Shown here: one piece after another, positions 7,314 to 14,173 of the stretch
Layout: each line of letters begins with the position of its first letter
How positions within the stretch are numbered: position 1 is the first letter of the stretch
Assembly (NCBI GenBank): GCA_030596585.1
Contig: JAUVJM010000008.1
Coordinates: 1-25,803 of the forward strand
Direction of reading: 5' to 3'
Source: a bacterium
GTDB taxonomy: Bacteria; NPL-UPA2; JAUVJM01
DNA: 25,803 nucleotides
The notes under the pieces: model-generated
Told to the model about the DNA's origin: nothing
Seen by the model: only the letters and a program-made list of their open reading frames with translations
The model's database searches: none
Made by a program: the position numbers and the translations under genes

Positions 7314-8220
7314 CTAACACCCCTACAATCTGAGACACTGAACTGAAACCGTTTTTCGCCAGATAATTCCCTATTCCGTTAACAATCTCCTCTGCAGTAC
7401 GAGGATTCACGAAATTCGCAGTTCCCACTGCGACTGCCTTAGCTCCTGCCAGCATGAATTCAATTGCATCAGAAGCGCTCATAATCCCACCCATCCCAAC
7501 CACGGGAATTTTCACAGCCTTTGAGACTTCCCAAACCATTTTGACTGCTATCGGCTTTATAGCCGGACCGCTGAGACCGCCCGTTACATTGCCAAGCAAA
7601 GGTCTTTTAGTTTCCACATCTATAGCCATCGCAGGAAATGAGTTAATAAGAGAAATGGCATCAGCCCCGCCATCTTCACAAGCCTTCGCAATCAGGGTAA
7701 TGTCCGTAACTTGAGGCGATAGCTTCGCTATCAGGGGGAGAGCACACTTTTTGCGAACATTTTCAAGAAGCCCCTCCGCTGCCGCCGCATCCTGGGCAAA
7801 AAGCGTTCCGCCTACGTTGGGGCAGGATAGATTTACCTCAATTCCGGCAATACCCTCCACATCCTCCAGCGCCTCTATCACTTTCACAAATTCATTAACG
7901 TTCTCCCCCCAGATGTTTACGATTACCGGCGTCCCCGCATCCCTCAAACCGGGAAGTTTCTCAGCTTTCAGTGCCTCTACCCCGATATTGTGAATACCGA
8001 TTGCATTCAGCAAGCCAGCCGGCGTTTCAACAAGCCTGGGAGGAACGTTACCATCCCGCGGCTTCAATGTAACACTTTTCAGGACAATTGCCCCAATCTT
8101 TTTCACGTCAATCAGAGATGCATACTCTTCCCCGTACCCAAAAGTGCCGGAGGCAGCCATCACAGGATTACGCATCCTGATCCCCGCAAGATTCGTTGTT
8201 AAATCAACACTTTCTCTCAT
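7303..8220 (-). CDS. pyrD: Dihydroorotate dehydrogenase, class 1B catalytic subunit
   Basis: FMN subunit that oxidises dihydroorotate to orotate in the cytoplasm and passes electrons to PyrK and NAD+. The 305-residue protein has M-A-A-S-G-T-F-G-Y-G at the FMN site, L-K-S-V-T-L-K-P-R-D-G-N, L-L-N-A-I-G-I-H-N, and N-L-S-C-P-N-V with the class 1 catalytic cysteine. Late FMN-phosphate motifs are G-M-G-G-I and A-V-A-V-G-T-A. Presence of pyrK in the same operon supports class 1B. A 54-bp gap holding a palindromic repeat separates it from pyrK, unlike the overlaps elsewhere in the operon. Confidence 0.96.
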   Translation of the reverse strand: MRESVDLTTNLAGIRMRNPVMAASGTFGYGEEYASLIDVKKIGAIVLKSVTLKPRDGNVPPRLVETPAGLLNAIGIHNIGVEALKAEKLPGLRDAGTPVIVNIWGENVNEFVKVIEALEDVEGIAGIEVNLSCPNVGGTLFAQDAAAAEGLLENVRKKCALPLIAKLSPQVTDITLIAKACEDGGADAISLINSFPAMAIDVETKRPLLGNVTGGLSGPAIKPIAVKMVWEVSKAVKIPVVGMGGIMSASDAIEFMLAGAKAVAVGTANFVNPRTAEEIVNGIGNYLAKNGFSSVSQIVGVLDAR

Positions 8221-8227
8221 ATATCAC

Positions 8228-8280
8228 GTGATTCAGACACTGTGCCCGGATACTGGGTCAGGCATGCCTGACCCCTACAG
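8228..8280. repeat. Palindromic repeat between pyrK and pyrD
   Basis: The segment 8255-8274 is a perfect 20-bp palindrome centred on GCATGC. Next to it, 8228-8247 matches 21618-21637 (one end of the inverted-repeat element between ftsA and ftsZ) at 17 of 20 positions by eye. The block reaches into the pyrK stop codon (8275-8277). No T-run follows the stem on the - strand, so an intrinsic terminator is unlikely. Confidence 0.6.
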
Positions 8281-9129
8281 CCTGCTTATAAATTCATCCC
8301 ATAATACCGTTTGCGCATCAAACACGGGACCGTCCCTGCACACGCGTCTGTATCCGGAGATGCCATCCTTCCCCTTCGTCTTTATGACGCATCCAAGACA
8401 AACCCCAACACCGCAGCCCATCCGGCTCTCAAGCGATACATGGCACTCAACAGCGCGGCGGGCGCTCATAGCAGCAATCTCTCTCAACATCGCATTGGGA
8501 CCGCAGGCGAAAACCTGTCCCGCTTTCTTTTTCCTGATCGATTCTTCAAATAGAGAACTCACATATCCTTCCTGTCCATAGCTTCCGTCATCAGTCGCAA
8601 TATCCACAGAGCAGCCAAGCTTCGTGAACTCCTCCTCACAGAGAATAAATTCTCTCGTCTTAGCCCCAATCAGCACCCTGACATCCCTTCGCTGTAATGG
8701 CAAACTTGCAAGCCGGTTTTGTGGAAGTGCCTGCTTTGCCCTCATGTGTCTGTCCACATTCATGAGTGATTGAGCAAGAAACAGCAAAGGAGCAACTCCC
8801 ATGCCCCCGGCAACTATCACCACCGGTTCCACTGCCGGTTTCGTCCTGAACCCGCACCCGAGAGGCCCAATGATATCCAGCACATCCCCTCTCTTCTTCT
8901 TCGAAAGCAAATCCGTGCCTTTCCCGACTACCCGGTAGAGTACCCCCACCGTTTCCGGGATCAACTCATGAATGCTGAGGGGTCTTCTCAAAAGAGGGTC
9001 ATTGGAAGAAGAACAACGTATGTGTACGAACTGCCCCGGGCACGCTTTCTGCGCCTCTTTCCACATATTGACAACCATACGGAAAATGCCTGGAGCAATC
9101 TCTTCATTGCTTAGAATTTTCTGTTTCAC
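8275..9129 (-). CDS. pyrK: Dihydroorotate dehydrogenase electron transfer subunit
   Basis: FAD and [2Fe-2S] subunit linking PyrD to NAD+. The FAD domain has R-R-P-L-S-I-H (about 48-54) and V-V-G-K-G-T-D-L-L. The NAD domain starts V-A-G-G-M-G-V-A-P-L-L. The C-terminal cluster-binding cysteines are M-G-C-G-V-G-V-C-L-G-C and R-V-C, the expected C-x4-C-x2-C-xn-C. At 284 residues it is longer than usual: about 24 residues (126-149) are inserted in the NAD domain between S-L-M-N-V and V-R-V-L-I-G-A. It starts with an ATGA overlap with pyrC (9126-9129). The stop codon abuts a palindromic repeat. Confidence 0.95.
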   Translation of the reverse strand: MKQKILSNEEIAPGIFRMVVNMWKEAQKACPGQFVHIRCSSSNDPLLRRPLSIHELIPETVGVLYRVVGKGTDLLSKKKRGDVLDIIGPLGCGFRTKPAVEPVVIVAGGMGVAPLLFLAQSLMNVDRHMRAKQALPQNRLASLPLQRRDVRVLIGAKTREFILCEEEFTKLGCSVDIATDDGSYGQEGYVSSLFEESIRKKKAGQVFACGPNAMLREIAAMSARRAVECHVSLESRMGCGVGVCLGCVIKTKGKDGISGYRRVCRDGPVFDAQTVLWDEFISRL

Positions 9130-10439
9130 TTCTTCTCTAAGACAAACTTCCCGTTTTCGAGAACGGGCTGTCCTGCAACGATAACCGTCTCAACCATGCC
9201 TCTCACTTCCCTTCCAATAAAGGGAGAATTCTTGCTTTTGGAAGCAAAGCGCTCAGCATCCACAGTATACCCTTTATCCGGGTCAACTATAGTTATATCA
9301 GCATCAGCCCCTTCGTTCAGCCTCCCTGCATCCAAACCCAAAATCTTCGCAGGGTTTACCGTCATCTTCGCAACCGCCTGTTCAAGGCTGAGAACCCCTT
9401 TGTCAACAAGCTCACTCATCACCAGCGAGAAAGCTGTCTCCAGCCCTATCATGCCGGGAGGAGCCAGTGCGAACTCCTGCTCTTTCTCAACGACGGAGTG
9501 AGGAGCATGGTCGGTCGCAATAGCATCAATTGTGCCGTCTTTAAGCCCCTCTATTATTGCCTCCAAATCACGAACCGTCCGAAGGGGAGGATTCACCCTC
9601 AGATTTGTATCGAAACTCCTGACTTCTTCATCCGTCAGGGTGAAATAATGAGGAGCTGTTTCAGCGCTCAGATTTATTCCCTTGCTCTTTGCTCTCCTGA
9701 TGAGTTCAACAGACCCGGAGGTACTCACGTGTGCAATATGGAGACTGGCTCCCGTCATCTCAGCAAGTATGATATCGCGCGCTACCATCACTTCTTCCGC
9801 CGCCGCCGGAATGCCCGCAAGTCCGAGCACCGTTGACACATATCCCTCATTGATAATTCCCTCAGAGGAGAGAGCCTTCTCCTCACAGTGGGATATCACA
9901 GTGAGATGAAACATGCTTGCATACTCAAGAGCGCGGCGCATCAGATTACTATCACTAACCGGCTCGCCGTCGTCGCTAATTCCCACAACGCCCGCTTCAA
10001 AAAGCTCGCCTATGTCCGATAGTTCCTCTCCTCTCAATCCCTTGCTTATGCTGCCAACGGGATACACGCGGACACACCCGGTCAATTCCGCCTGTGACAG
10101 GATAAACTTGACAACCCCTGCATTATCAGCAGGCGGGTCGGTATTCGGCATGCACGCAACGGAAGTGAATCCGCCCCGAGCCGCCGCACGGGTTCCCGTC
10201 TCAATTGTCTCTTCATCTTCCCTGCCCGGCTCTCTGAGATGGACATGCATGTCAATCAGTCCGGGGAGAACCAGCTTGCCTTCAGCCGATATAACTCTGA
10301 CGCCGTCTTTCTCTATTCTGTCTGAAACGGCACAGATCTTCCCCTTCTCGACCAGTATGTCTTTCACTCCATCGAGATTGTTTGCCGGGTCAACTACCCT
10401 TCCACCTTTAATAAGAAAATTCGTCACTCCGCTCCTCAT
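9126..10439 (-). CDS. pyrC: Dihydroorotase, class I
   Basis: Zinc amidohydrolase that cyclises carbamoyl aspartate to dihydroorotate. The 437-residue protein has the metal motif D-M-H-V-H-L-R-E-P-G, then C-M-P-N-T-D-P-P, I-S-H-C-E-E, H-I-A-H-V-S-T and the catalytic D-A-I-A-T-D-H-A-P-H. The C-terminal strand region closes with G-A-D-A-D-I-T-I-V-D-P, typical of class I enzymes. The ATG at 10439 is 11 bp after the pyrB stop, and this junction is occupied by a period-7 repeat array. The 3' end overlaps pyrK by four bases. Confidence 0.96.
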   Translation of the reverse strand: MRSGVTNFLIKGGRVVDPANNLDGVKDILVEKGKICAVSDRIEKDGVRVISAEGKLVLPGLIDMHVHLREPGREDEETIETGTRAAARGGFTSVACMPNTDPPADNAGVVKFILSQAELTGCVRVYPVGSISKGLRGEELSDIGELFEAGVVGISDDGEPVSDSNLMRRALEYASMFHLTVISHCEEKALSSEGIINEGYVSTVLGLAGIPAAAEEVMVARDIILAEMTGASLHIAHVSTSGSVELIRRAKSKGINLSAETAPHYFTLTDEEVRSFDTNLRVNPPLRTVRDLEAIIEGLKDGTIDAIATDHAPHSVVEKEQEFALAPPGMIGLETAFSLVMSELVDKGVLSLEQAVAKMTVNPAKILGLDAGRLNEGADADITIVDPDKGYTVDAERFASKSKNSPFIGREVRGMVETVIVAGQPVLENGKFVLEKK

Positions 10440-10440
10440 T

Positions 10441-10510
10441 TAGCCTTTAGCTATAAGCTCTCAGCCTTTTGTTTCTTGCTGACCGCTGACAGCTGACGGC
10501 TGATGGCTTC
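10441..10510 (-). repeat. Degenerate heptamer array at the pyrB-pyrC junction
   Basis: Ten consecutive 7-base units from 10441 align with GC at the third and fourth positions in nine of ten, for example tagcctt, tagctat, cagctga, cggctga. The array covers the pyrB stop codon, the pyrB-pyrC gap and the last 20 or so pyrB codons. It therefore encodes the S-R-Q-L-S-A-V-S-K-K-Q-K-A-E-S-L tail of PyrB. Confidence 0.75.
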
Positions 10511-11431
10511 TTTTCCCACTCCGCACAGAAGGTACATGACAGCCATGCGCACAGCGACTCCACTCGTTACCTGATCAAGAATAACCGATTGCGGTCCGTC
10601 CGCGACATCGGGGTCAAGTTCTATACCTCTGTTTATCGGACCCGGGTGCATTACCAGAGCGTCGGGTTTGCTGAGTCTCAAACGTTCCCTGCTAATTCCA
10701 AAGATTTTCCTGTACTCACGCAGGGACGGTATCAAGTTCTTCCCCTGCCTTTCCCGCTGAATCCGAAGAGCCATCACAACATCTGCCCCTTCAAGAGCTT
10801 CTTCCACACGGTACTTCACAGTAACCCCCATTTTCTCAATGCAGGGGGGGATGAACGTCGGCGGTCCTGCCACCACCACACTCGCACCAACTTTAGTCAA
10901 GCCCCAGATGTTTGACCTCGCTACTCTGCTGTGCGAGATGTCACCCACGATTGCAACTCTTAATCCCTCAAGCTTCTTTTTCTTTTCCCTTATCGTCAAC
11001 ATATCGAGCAGGGCCTGTGTCGGATGCTCGTGACAGCCATCCCCGGCATTTACGACTCCCGGCTCAATTTCTCTCGCGAGCCAGTGCGGAGCACCAGCCA
11101 TACCATGGCGCACGATAACCAGGTCAACTTCCATCGCAGTGATGTTTCTGATTGTGTCTTTCAGTGTCTCTCCCTTCAGCATACTGCTCGTGGAAGATGA
11201 TATGTTAACAAGATCAGCACTGAGCCTCTTCGCCGCCAGCTCAAAAGACACACGTGTTCTGGTACTCGCCTCAAGGAAGAAGAGCACAATCGTCCGCCCT
11301 CTTAGAGCGGGAACCTTCCTGATGGCGCGTGTTGATATTTCCCTGAAGGAATCCGCAGTATCCAGAACAAACTCAATTTCTTCCTTCTTCAACTCCTCAA
11401 GCCCCAGAAGGTCTTTCCGCTTCCAGTTCAT
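10451..11431 (-). CDS. pyrB: Aspartate carbamoyltransferase catalytic subunit
   Basis: Condenses carbamoyl phosphate with aspartate, the committed step of pyrimidine synthesis. The 326-residue protein has the carbamoyl-phosphate motif S-T-R-T-R-V-S-F-E, the mobile-loop S-S-S-T-S-S-M-L-K-G-E, H-P-T-Q-A-L-L-D and H-P-G-P-I-N-R-G. No pyrI follows, so it is probably unregulated or depends on other partners, as in Bacillus. The usual C-terminal helix (R-M-A-V-M-Y-L-L) is followed by about 20 extra residues encoded by the heptamer array at 10441-10510, so the tail is repeat-derived. The ATG overlaps the pyrR stop (ATGA at 11428-11431). Confidence 0.96.
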   Translation of the reverse strand: MNWKRKDLLGLEELKKEEIEFVLDTADSFREISTRAIRKVPALRGRTIVLFFLEASTRTRVSFELAAKRLSADLVNISSSTSSMLKGETLKDTIRNITAMEVDLVIVRHGMAGAPHWLAREIEPGVVNAGDGCHEHPTQALLDMLTIREKKKKLEGLRVAIVGDISHSRVARSNIWGLTKVGASVVVAGPPTFIPPCIEKMGVTVKYRVEEALEGADVVMALRIQRERQGKNLIPSLREYRKIFGISRERLRLSKPDALVMHPGPINRGIELDPDVADGPQSVILDQVTSGVAVRMAVMYLLCGVGKEAISRQLSAVSKKQKAESL

Positions 11432-11997
11432 TTCCCTGCCTTCCCTTCCACAAGCCCTAAAATTCTCACCTGTTCCTTTCCGTCAACTTCGTCAATTTCA
11501 ACATCTACCATCTCATCCCTTGAAGTCGGAACATTTTTCCCCACGTAGTCCGGACGAATCGGCAATTCGCGATGCCCCCTGTCAACCAGAACCGCTATTT
11601 GAACAAGACTCGGGCGCCCAAAATCCATAAGTTCGTCAATTGCAGCACGCATTGTCCTGCACGTGTAGAGGACATCATCCACAAGGACAATTCTCTTGCC
11701 CGTCAGGTCAAAAGGTATCTCGGTGCTATGCACCACCGGCTGTGATGCCACCGCGGTTAAATCATCCCTGTAGAGTGTTATGTCAAGTATGCCGAGCGGC
11801 ACCCCGACACCGCTGATCTCCAAAATCCTGTCCACAATTCTCTCCGCAAGATAAGCTCCCCTGGTCCTGATGCCTATTATGATGAGGTCATCCGTTGTTT
11901 TCAGCTTCTCAACTATCTCATGCGCAATACGGATGAGAGCTTTCTCAATCGCCGCCCCATCCATTATTTTCGATTTCTCACGGAACTCCACTTGCAT
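11428..11997 (-). CDS. pyrR: PyrR bifunctional regulator / uracil phosphoribosyltransferase
   Basis: In Gram-positive bacteria PyrR binds pyr leader RNA when UMP is high and promotes transcription termination; it often also has uracil phosphoribosyltransferase activity. The 189-residue protein has I-G-I-R-T-R-G, D-I-T-L-Y-R-D-D-L, the PRPP loop V-L-V-D-D-V-L-Y-T-C-R-T and L-V-D-R-G-H-R-E-L-P-I-R-P-D-Y-V-G-K. Residue 113 is Cys where most homologues have Gly (Y-T-G-R-T). It is the first gene of the operon. Its ATG lies about 30 bases after an intrinsic terminator in the leader, as expected for control of its own operon by attenuation. The start has only GGGG directly upstream; a GTG at codon 3 is an alternative. 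Confidence 0.95.
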   Translation of the reverse strand: MQVEFREKSKIMDGAAIEKALIRIAHEIVEKLKTTDDLIIIGIRTRGAYLAERIVDRILEISGVGVPLGILDITLYRDDLTAVASQPVVHSTEIPFDLTGKRIVLVDDVLYTCRTMRAAIDELMDFGRPSLVQIAVLVDRGHRELPIRPDYVGKNVPTSRDEMVDVEIDEVDGKEQVRILGLVEGKAGK

Positions 11998-12023
11998 CCC
12001 CCGTAAAGCAAATATTCAGTAAA

Positions 12024-12060
12024 CAAAAAGCCCTCATCCTTCTTGAGGATCGAGAGCCTT
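12024..12060 (-). terminator. Leader terminator (attenuator) upstream of pyrR
   Basis: On the - strand the stem AAG-CTCTC-ATCC pairs with GGAT-GAGGG-CTT, with two single-base bulges on the 5' side, a seven-base loop and one G-U pair. It is followed by TTTTTGTTT. It lies between the promoter at 12146-12174 and the pyrR start codon, so it can only act as a premature terminator for the pyr operon. Confidence 0.75.
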
Positions 12061-12079
12061 ATCCACACTGTCTTTAACG

Positions 12080-12127
12080 TAGTTCAATGTCTTCCCTTTA
12101 CTAGTTTCACTGAACTAGTTTAAAAGG
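12080..12127 (-). promoter_or_regulatory. Competing leader hairpins of the pyr operon
   Basis: Hairpin 1 (12095-12127) pairs CCTTT and ACTAGTT with AACTAGT and AAAGG around a short loop, leaving a three-base bulge. An alternative hairpin pairs TAGTTCAGTG (12108-12117) with CATTGAACTA (12080-12089) with one G-U pair. The two cannot form together. I did not find the canonical PyrR-binding loop (CCAGAGAGG-like) on this strand. How the hairpins couple to the terminator is not resolved. Confidence 0.5.
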
Positions 12128-12145
12128 TATCCCATACCGTTCAGA

Positions 12146-12174
12146 AGACTATCACACCTATAAACCTATGTCAA
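12146..12174 (-). promoter_or_regulatory. Promoter of the pyr operon
   Basis: On the - strand a perfect TTGACA (12169-12174) is followed after 17 bases by TAGTCT (12146-12151). The -10 box is poor but is preceded by TG at the extended -10 position. Transcription would begin near 12139 and give a leader of about 140 bases containing the hairpins and the terminator. It lies between the rluD stop and pyrR. Confidence 0.65.
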
Positions 12175-12230
12175 ATGTTTTATTGTGTTTTTTTCAAGAA
12201 CTGTTCCGCGGTAATTATTGAGATTTCTGA

Positions 12231-13178
12231 TTAGCATGACTGCCCCAACTTCCTCAGTTCCTCCATCTGCTTCACGATATCTTCCGGCAGGGGAGCGGCG
12301 AATTCAATGTACTCTTCTCTAACAGGATGGACAAAACCTATAAGCTCCGCATGCAGTGCCTGCCGTTTTATGCAGATATACTCCGATTTTCTCCCGTATG
12401 CTGAATCACCTGCCACGGGATGCCCGATGGATGCCAGATGGACCCTTATTTGATGCGTTCGCCCCGTCTCCAGTAAAACCTCAAGGAGACTGAAAAACAA
12501 ACCCCGCACCACGAATTTTTCCACTACCCTATAATTCGTGATTGCTTCCCTGCCCCCAACATATTTCACCGACATTTTCTGTCTCGAGACGGCGTGCCTT
12601 CCAAGAGGAGATGTAACTCTCCCTTCCTCCGGTTCAACTCTGCCGAGAACAAGCGCTTTGTACCTTCTTTTGACTTCCCGCCTGCGAATCTGCCCCGCGA
12701 TATGAAGATGGCTTCTGTCAGTCTTTGTAACTATGAGTGCCCCGGAAGTATCCTTATCCAGGCGGTGGACTATTCCCGGACGCAGAAGCCCATTGATTGT
12801 CGAGAGCGTGTCCGTGTGGGCGAGAAGGGCATTCACCAACGTGCCTTTCTGTGACAAAGACACCGGATGAACAATCATCCCGGCACCTTTGTTCACAACA
12901 AGGACGTCTTCATCTTCAAACAAAATGTCGAGAGGGATTTTTTCTGCCCTAACTTCCTCCGATTTCCCGGGAACAGAAACGAGGATGATATCGCCGGGAC
13001 TTAGTTTGTGGCTCGCTTTGAAGAATTCTTCATTAACACTGACTTTCTTTCGCGCAATCAACTCCTGAATACGCGAACGCGACAGCTCAAGCCCCTGTCC
13101 GGACAAAAAGACATCGAGTCTTGGATGCACATCCCTATCTTCGACCGTGAATTTTTTATCCTGCAAGACACGCCTCAT
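12231..13178 (-). CDS. rluD: 23S rRNA pseudouridine synthase, RluA/RluD family
   Basis: Converts uridines of large-subunit rRNA to pseudouridine. An N-terminal S4 RNA-binding domain (about 18-75; R-L-D-V-F-L, then S-R-S-R-I-Q-E-L-I) precedes the catalytic domain. The catalytic motif is H-R-L-D141-K-D-T-S-G. Later motifs are R-Y-K-A-L-V and E-T-G-R-T-H-Q-I-R-V-H-L-A-S-I-G-H-P-V-A-G-D. Length (315) is normal. It is the homologue of B. subtilis ylyB, which also lies between lspA and pyrR. The ATG at 13178 sits inside a perfect 16-bp palindrome (13172-13187) and has no clear Shine-Dalgarno, so the first codons are uncertain; exact rRNA target positions cannot be read. Confidence 0.92.
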   Translation of the reverse strand: MRRVLQDKKFTVEDRDVHPRLDVFLSGQGLELSRSRIQELIARKKVSVNEEFFKASHKLSPGDIILVSVPGKSEEVRAEKIPLDILFEDEDVLVVNKGAGMIVHPVSLSQKGTLVNALLAHTDTLSTINGLLRPGIVHRLDKDTSGALIVTKTDRSHLHIAGQIRRREVKRRYKALVLGRVEPEEGRVTSPLGRHAVSRQKMSVKYVGGREAITNYRVVEKFVVRGLFFSLLEVLLETGRTHQIRVHLASIGHPVAGDSAYGRKSEYICIKRQALHAELIGFVHPVREEYIEFAAPLPEDIVKQMEELRKLGQSC

Positions 13179-13225
13179 AAATGAGGCAACTACAAATAAC
13201 TGTAGTTGCTTGATTCATCAAGCTA
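13172..13225. repeat. Cluster of short perfect palindromes upstream of rluD
   Basis: Three stems lie side by side: GCCTCAT/ATGAGGC (13172-13187), GCAACTACA/TGTAGTTGC (about 13186-13209, six-base loop) and CTTGAT/ATCAAG (about 13209-13222). The first covers the rluD start codon. They look like tandem units of one palindromic repeat. The rest of the rluD-lspA gap holds a short period-7 run (13259-13279) and the 46-bp repeat. Confidence 0.65.
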
Positions 13226-13276
13226 CTTGAAATTCCCCGATACTGAGACAGAAATAGAGTGGTTAGTGATTAGTAC

Positions 13277-13322
13277 CTGGATTGCCCGGTCAAGCCGGGC
13301 AATGACAGAAATTTATGTCACA
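13277..13322 (-). repeat. 46-bp dispersed repeat, copy 2
   Basis: Inverted copy of 4255-4300, identical over the 30 bp at 13277-13306 and with three mismatches in the rest by eye. It lies in the lspA-rluD gap, just after the lspA stop. Confidence 0.85.
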
Positions 13323-13334
13323 GTGCACTAGTGT

Positions 13335-13778
13335 TCAGCGTTTAGTAAACAGCGTTTTCCATAGCACAAGTATTGCCCCGACAGTGATGGCTGAATCGGC
13401 TATGTTGAATACCGGCCACACCCGAAAATCGAGAAAGTCAACGACATAACCAAATCTGAGACGGTCTATCAGGTTCCCCAGGCTCCCCCCTGCAATCAGA
13501 GCAAAACCAACTCGCAGTATACGTCCTGAGGCAGCTATGCGGCGGTAGAAAAAAAGGATTGCGGCAAACGTAAGGATGGATATACCCGTCAGAATGAGAG
13601 TCTGATGCCGGAACAAGCCGAAAGCGGCTCCCGTATTATGGACGAGACTGATATGGAGGATATTCCCGATCAGCGGGATTGATTCACCCTCACTGAGTCC
13701 GGAACGGATTACTAACTTCGTGAGCTGGTCAAGAAAAAGAACTGCAAACGCAACGACTAAGGGTTTGCGAAACACCAA
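13335..13778 (-). CDS. lspA: Lipoprotein signal peptidase
   Basis: Inner-membrane aspartyl protease (signal peptidase II) that removes the signal peptide from lipidated prolipoproteins. The 147-residue protein has four hydrophobic segments, N48-T-G-A-A-F-G, G-G-x-L-G-N-L-I-D-R, and the catalytic aspartates D114 (V-V-D-F-L-D) and D128 (F-N-I-A-D-S-A). The start is TTG at 13778 or GTG at 13775. Both follow a strong GGAGGAAGG that lies inside the end of the dksA-like gene, whose TAG directly precedes the TTG. The last residues (L-F-T-K-R) are encoded in a short period-7 run (13330-13357), so the C-terminus may be repeat-derived. Confidence 0.95.
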   Translation of the reverse strand: MVFRKPLVVAFAVLFLDQLTKLVIRSGLSEGESIPLIGNILHISLVHNTGAAFGLFRHQTLILTGISILTFAAILFFYRRIAASGRILRVGFALIAGGSLGNLIDRLRFGYVVDFLDFRVWPVFNIADSAITVGAILVLWKTLFTKR

Positions 13779-14150
13779 CTATGTACCTTCCTCCGTATCA
13801 TTCATGCACTTTCTGCATAACCTGGCATACGAGACTATCTCCAGACGTTCCAGGGTAATACTTCTCCTGCACTTCTGGCAAACACCATACACGCGGTCTT
13901 TTATCCGCATGAGAGCTTCGTCAATCTCGAAAAGGATTTTCTGGTCCGCCGTTATCATACTCCCGGCAAAAGCACGCTGAGACGCATCTGTCCCCGCATC
14001 GGCCATGTGGAAAGCATAGCCGGAAAGATCCCCGGCAGACTCCCTCTGCGATTTCGAGAGACTCTCATTCTCCCTGCGCATCTCTTCAACAACATTGTCT
14101 CTCTCTTTAAGCAAAAGTTTCTTGAATTTTTCCAATTCGCGCTTTCTCAC
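13779..14150 (-). CDS. DksA/TraR-family zinc-finger protein
   Basis: About 123 residues: an N-terminal coiled-coil (about 1-35), an acidic middle with D-A-G-T-D-A, and a C-terminal zinc finger with C91-x2-C94 and C112-x2-C115. DksA proteins enter the RNA polymerase secondary channel and modulate initiation. Short relatives such as this are less well studied, so a transcription role is inferred from the family. I chose the GTG at 14150 because GGAGGGG lies six bases upstream and it begins 23 bases after the ileS stop. An ATG at 14207 would overlap ileS and add 19 residues without the family pattern. In B. subtilis a related gene also sits between ileS and lspA. Confidence 0.88.
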   Translation of the reverse strand: MRKRELEKFKKLLLKERDNVVEEMRRENESLSKSQRESAGDLSGYAFHMADAGTDASQRAFAGSMITADQKILFEIDEALMRIKDRVYGVCQKCRRSITLERLEIVSYARLCRKCMNDTEEGT

Positions 14151-14173
14151 CTGCGTCCCCTCCCTGTTACCAT

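Noticed and set aside
8255..8274. Intrinsic terminator between pyrD and pyrK
   Set aside because: Perfect palindrome but no T-run on the transcribed strand, and it would cut an operon in the middle.
12115..12135. Six-codon leader peptide (ATG at 12135) in the pyr leader
   Set aside because: Begins about four bases after the predicted transcript start, has no ribosome site, and is too short to support.
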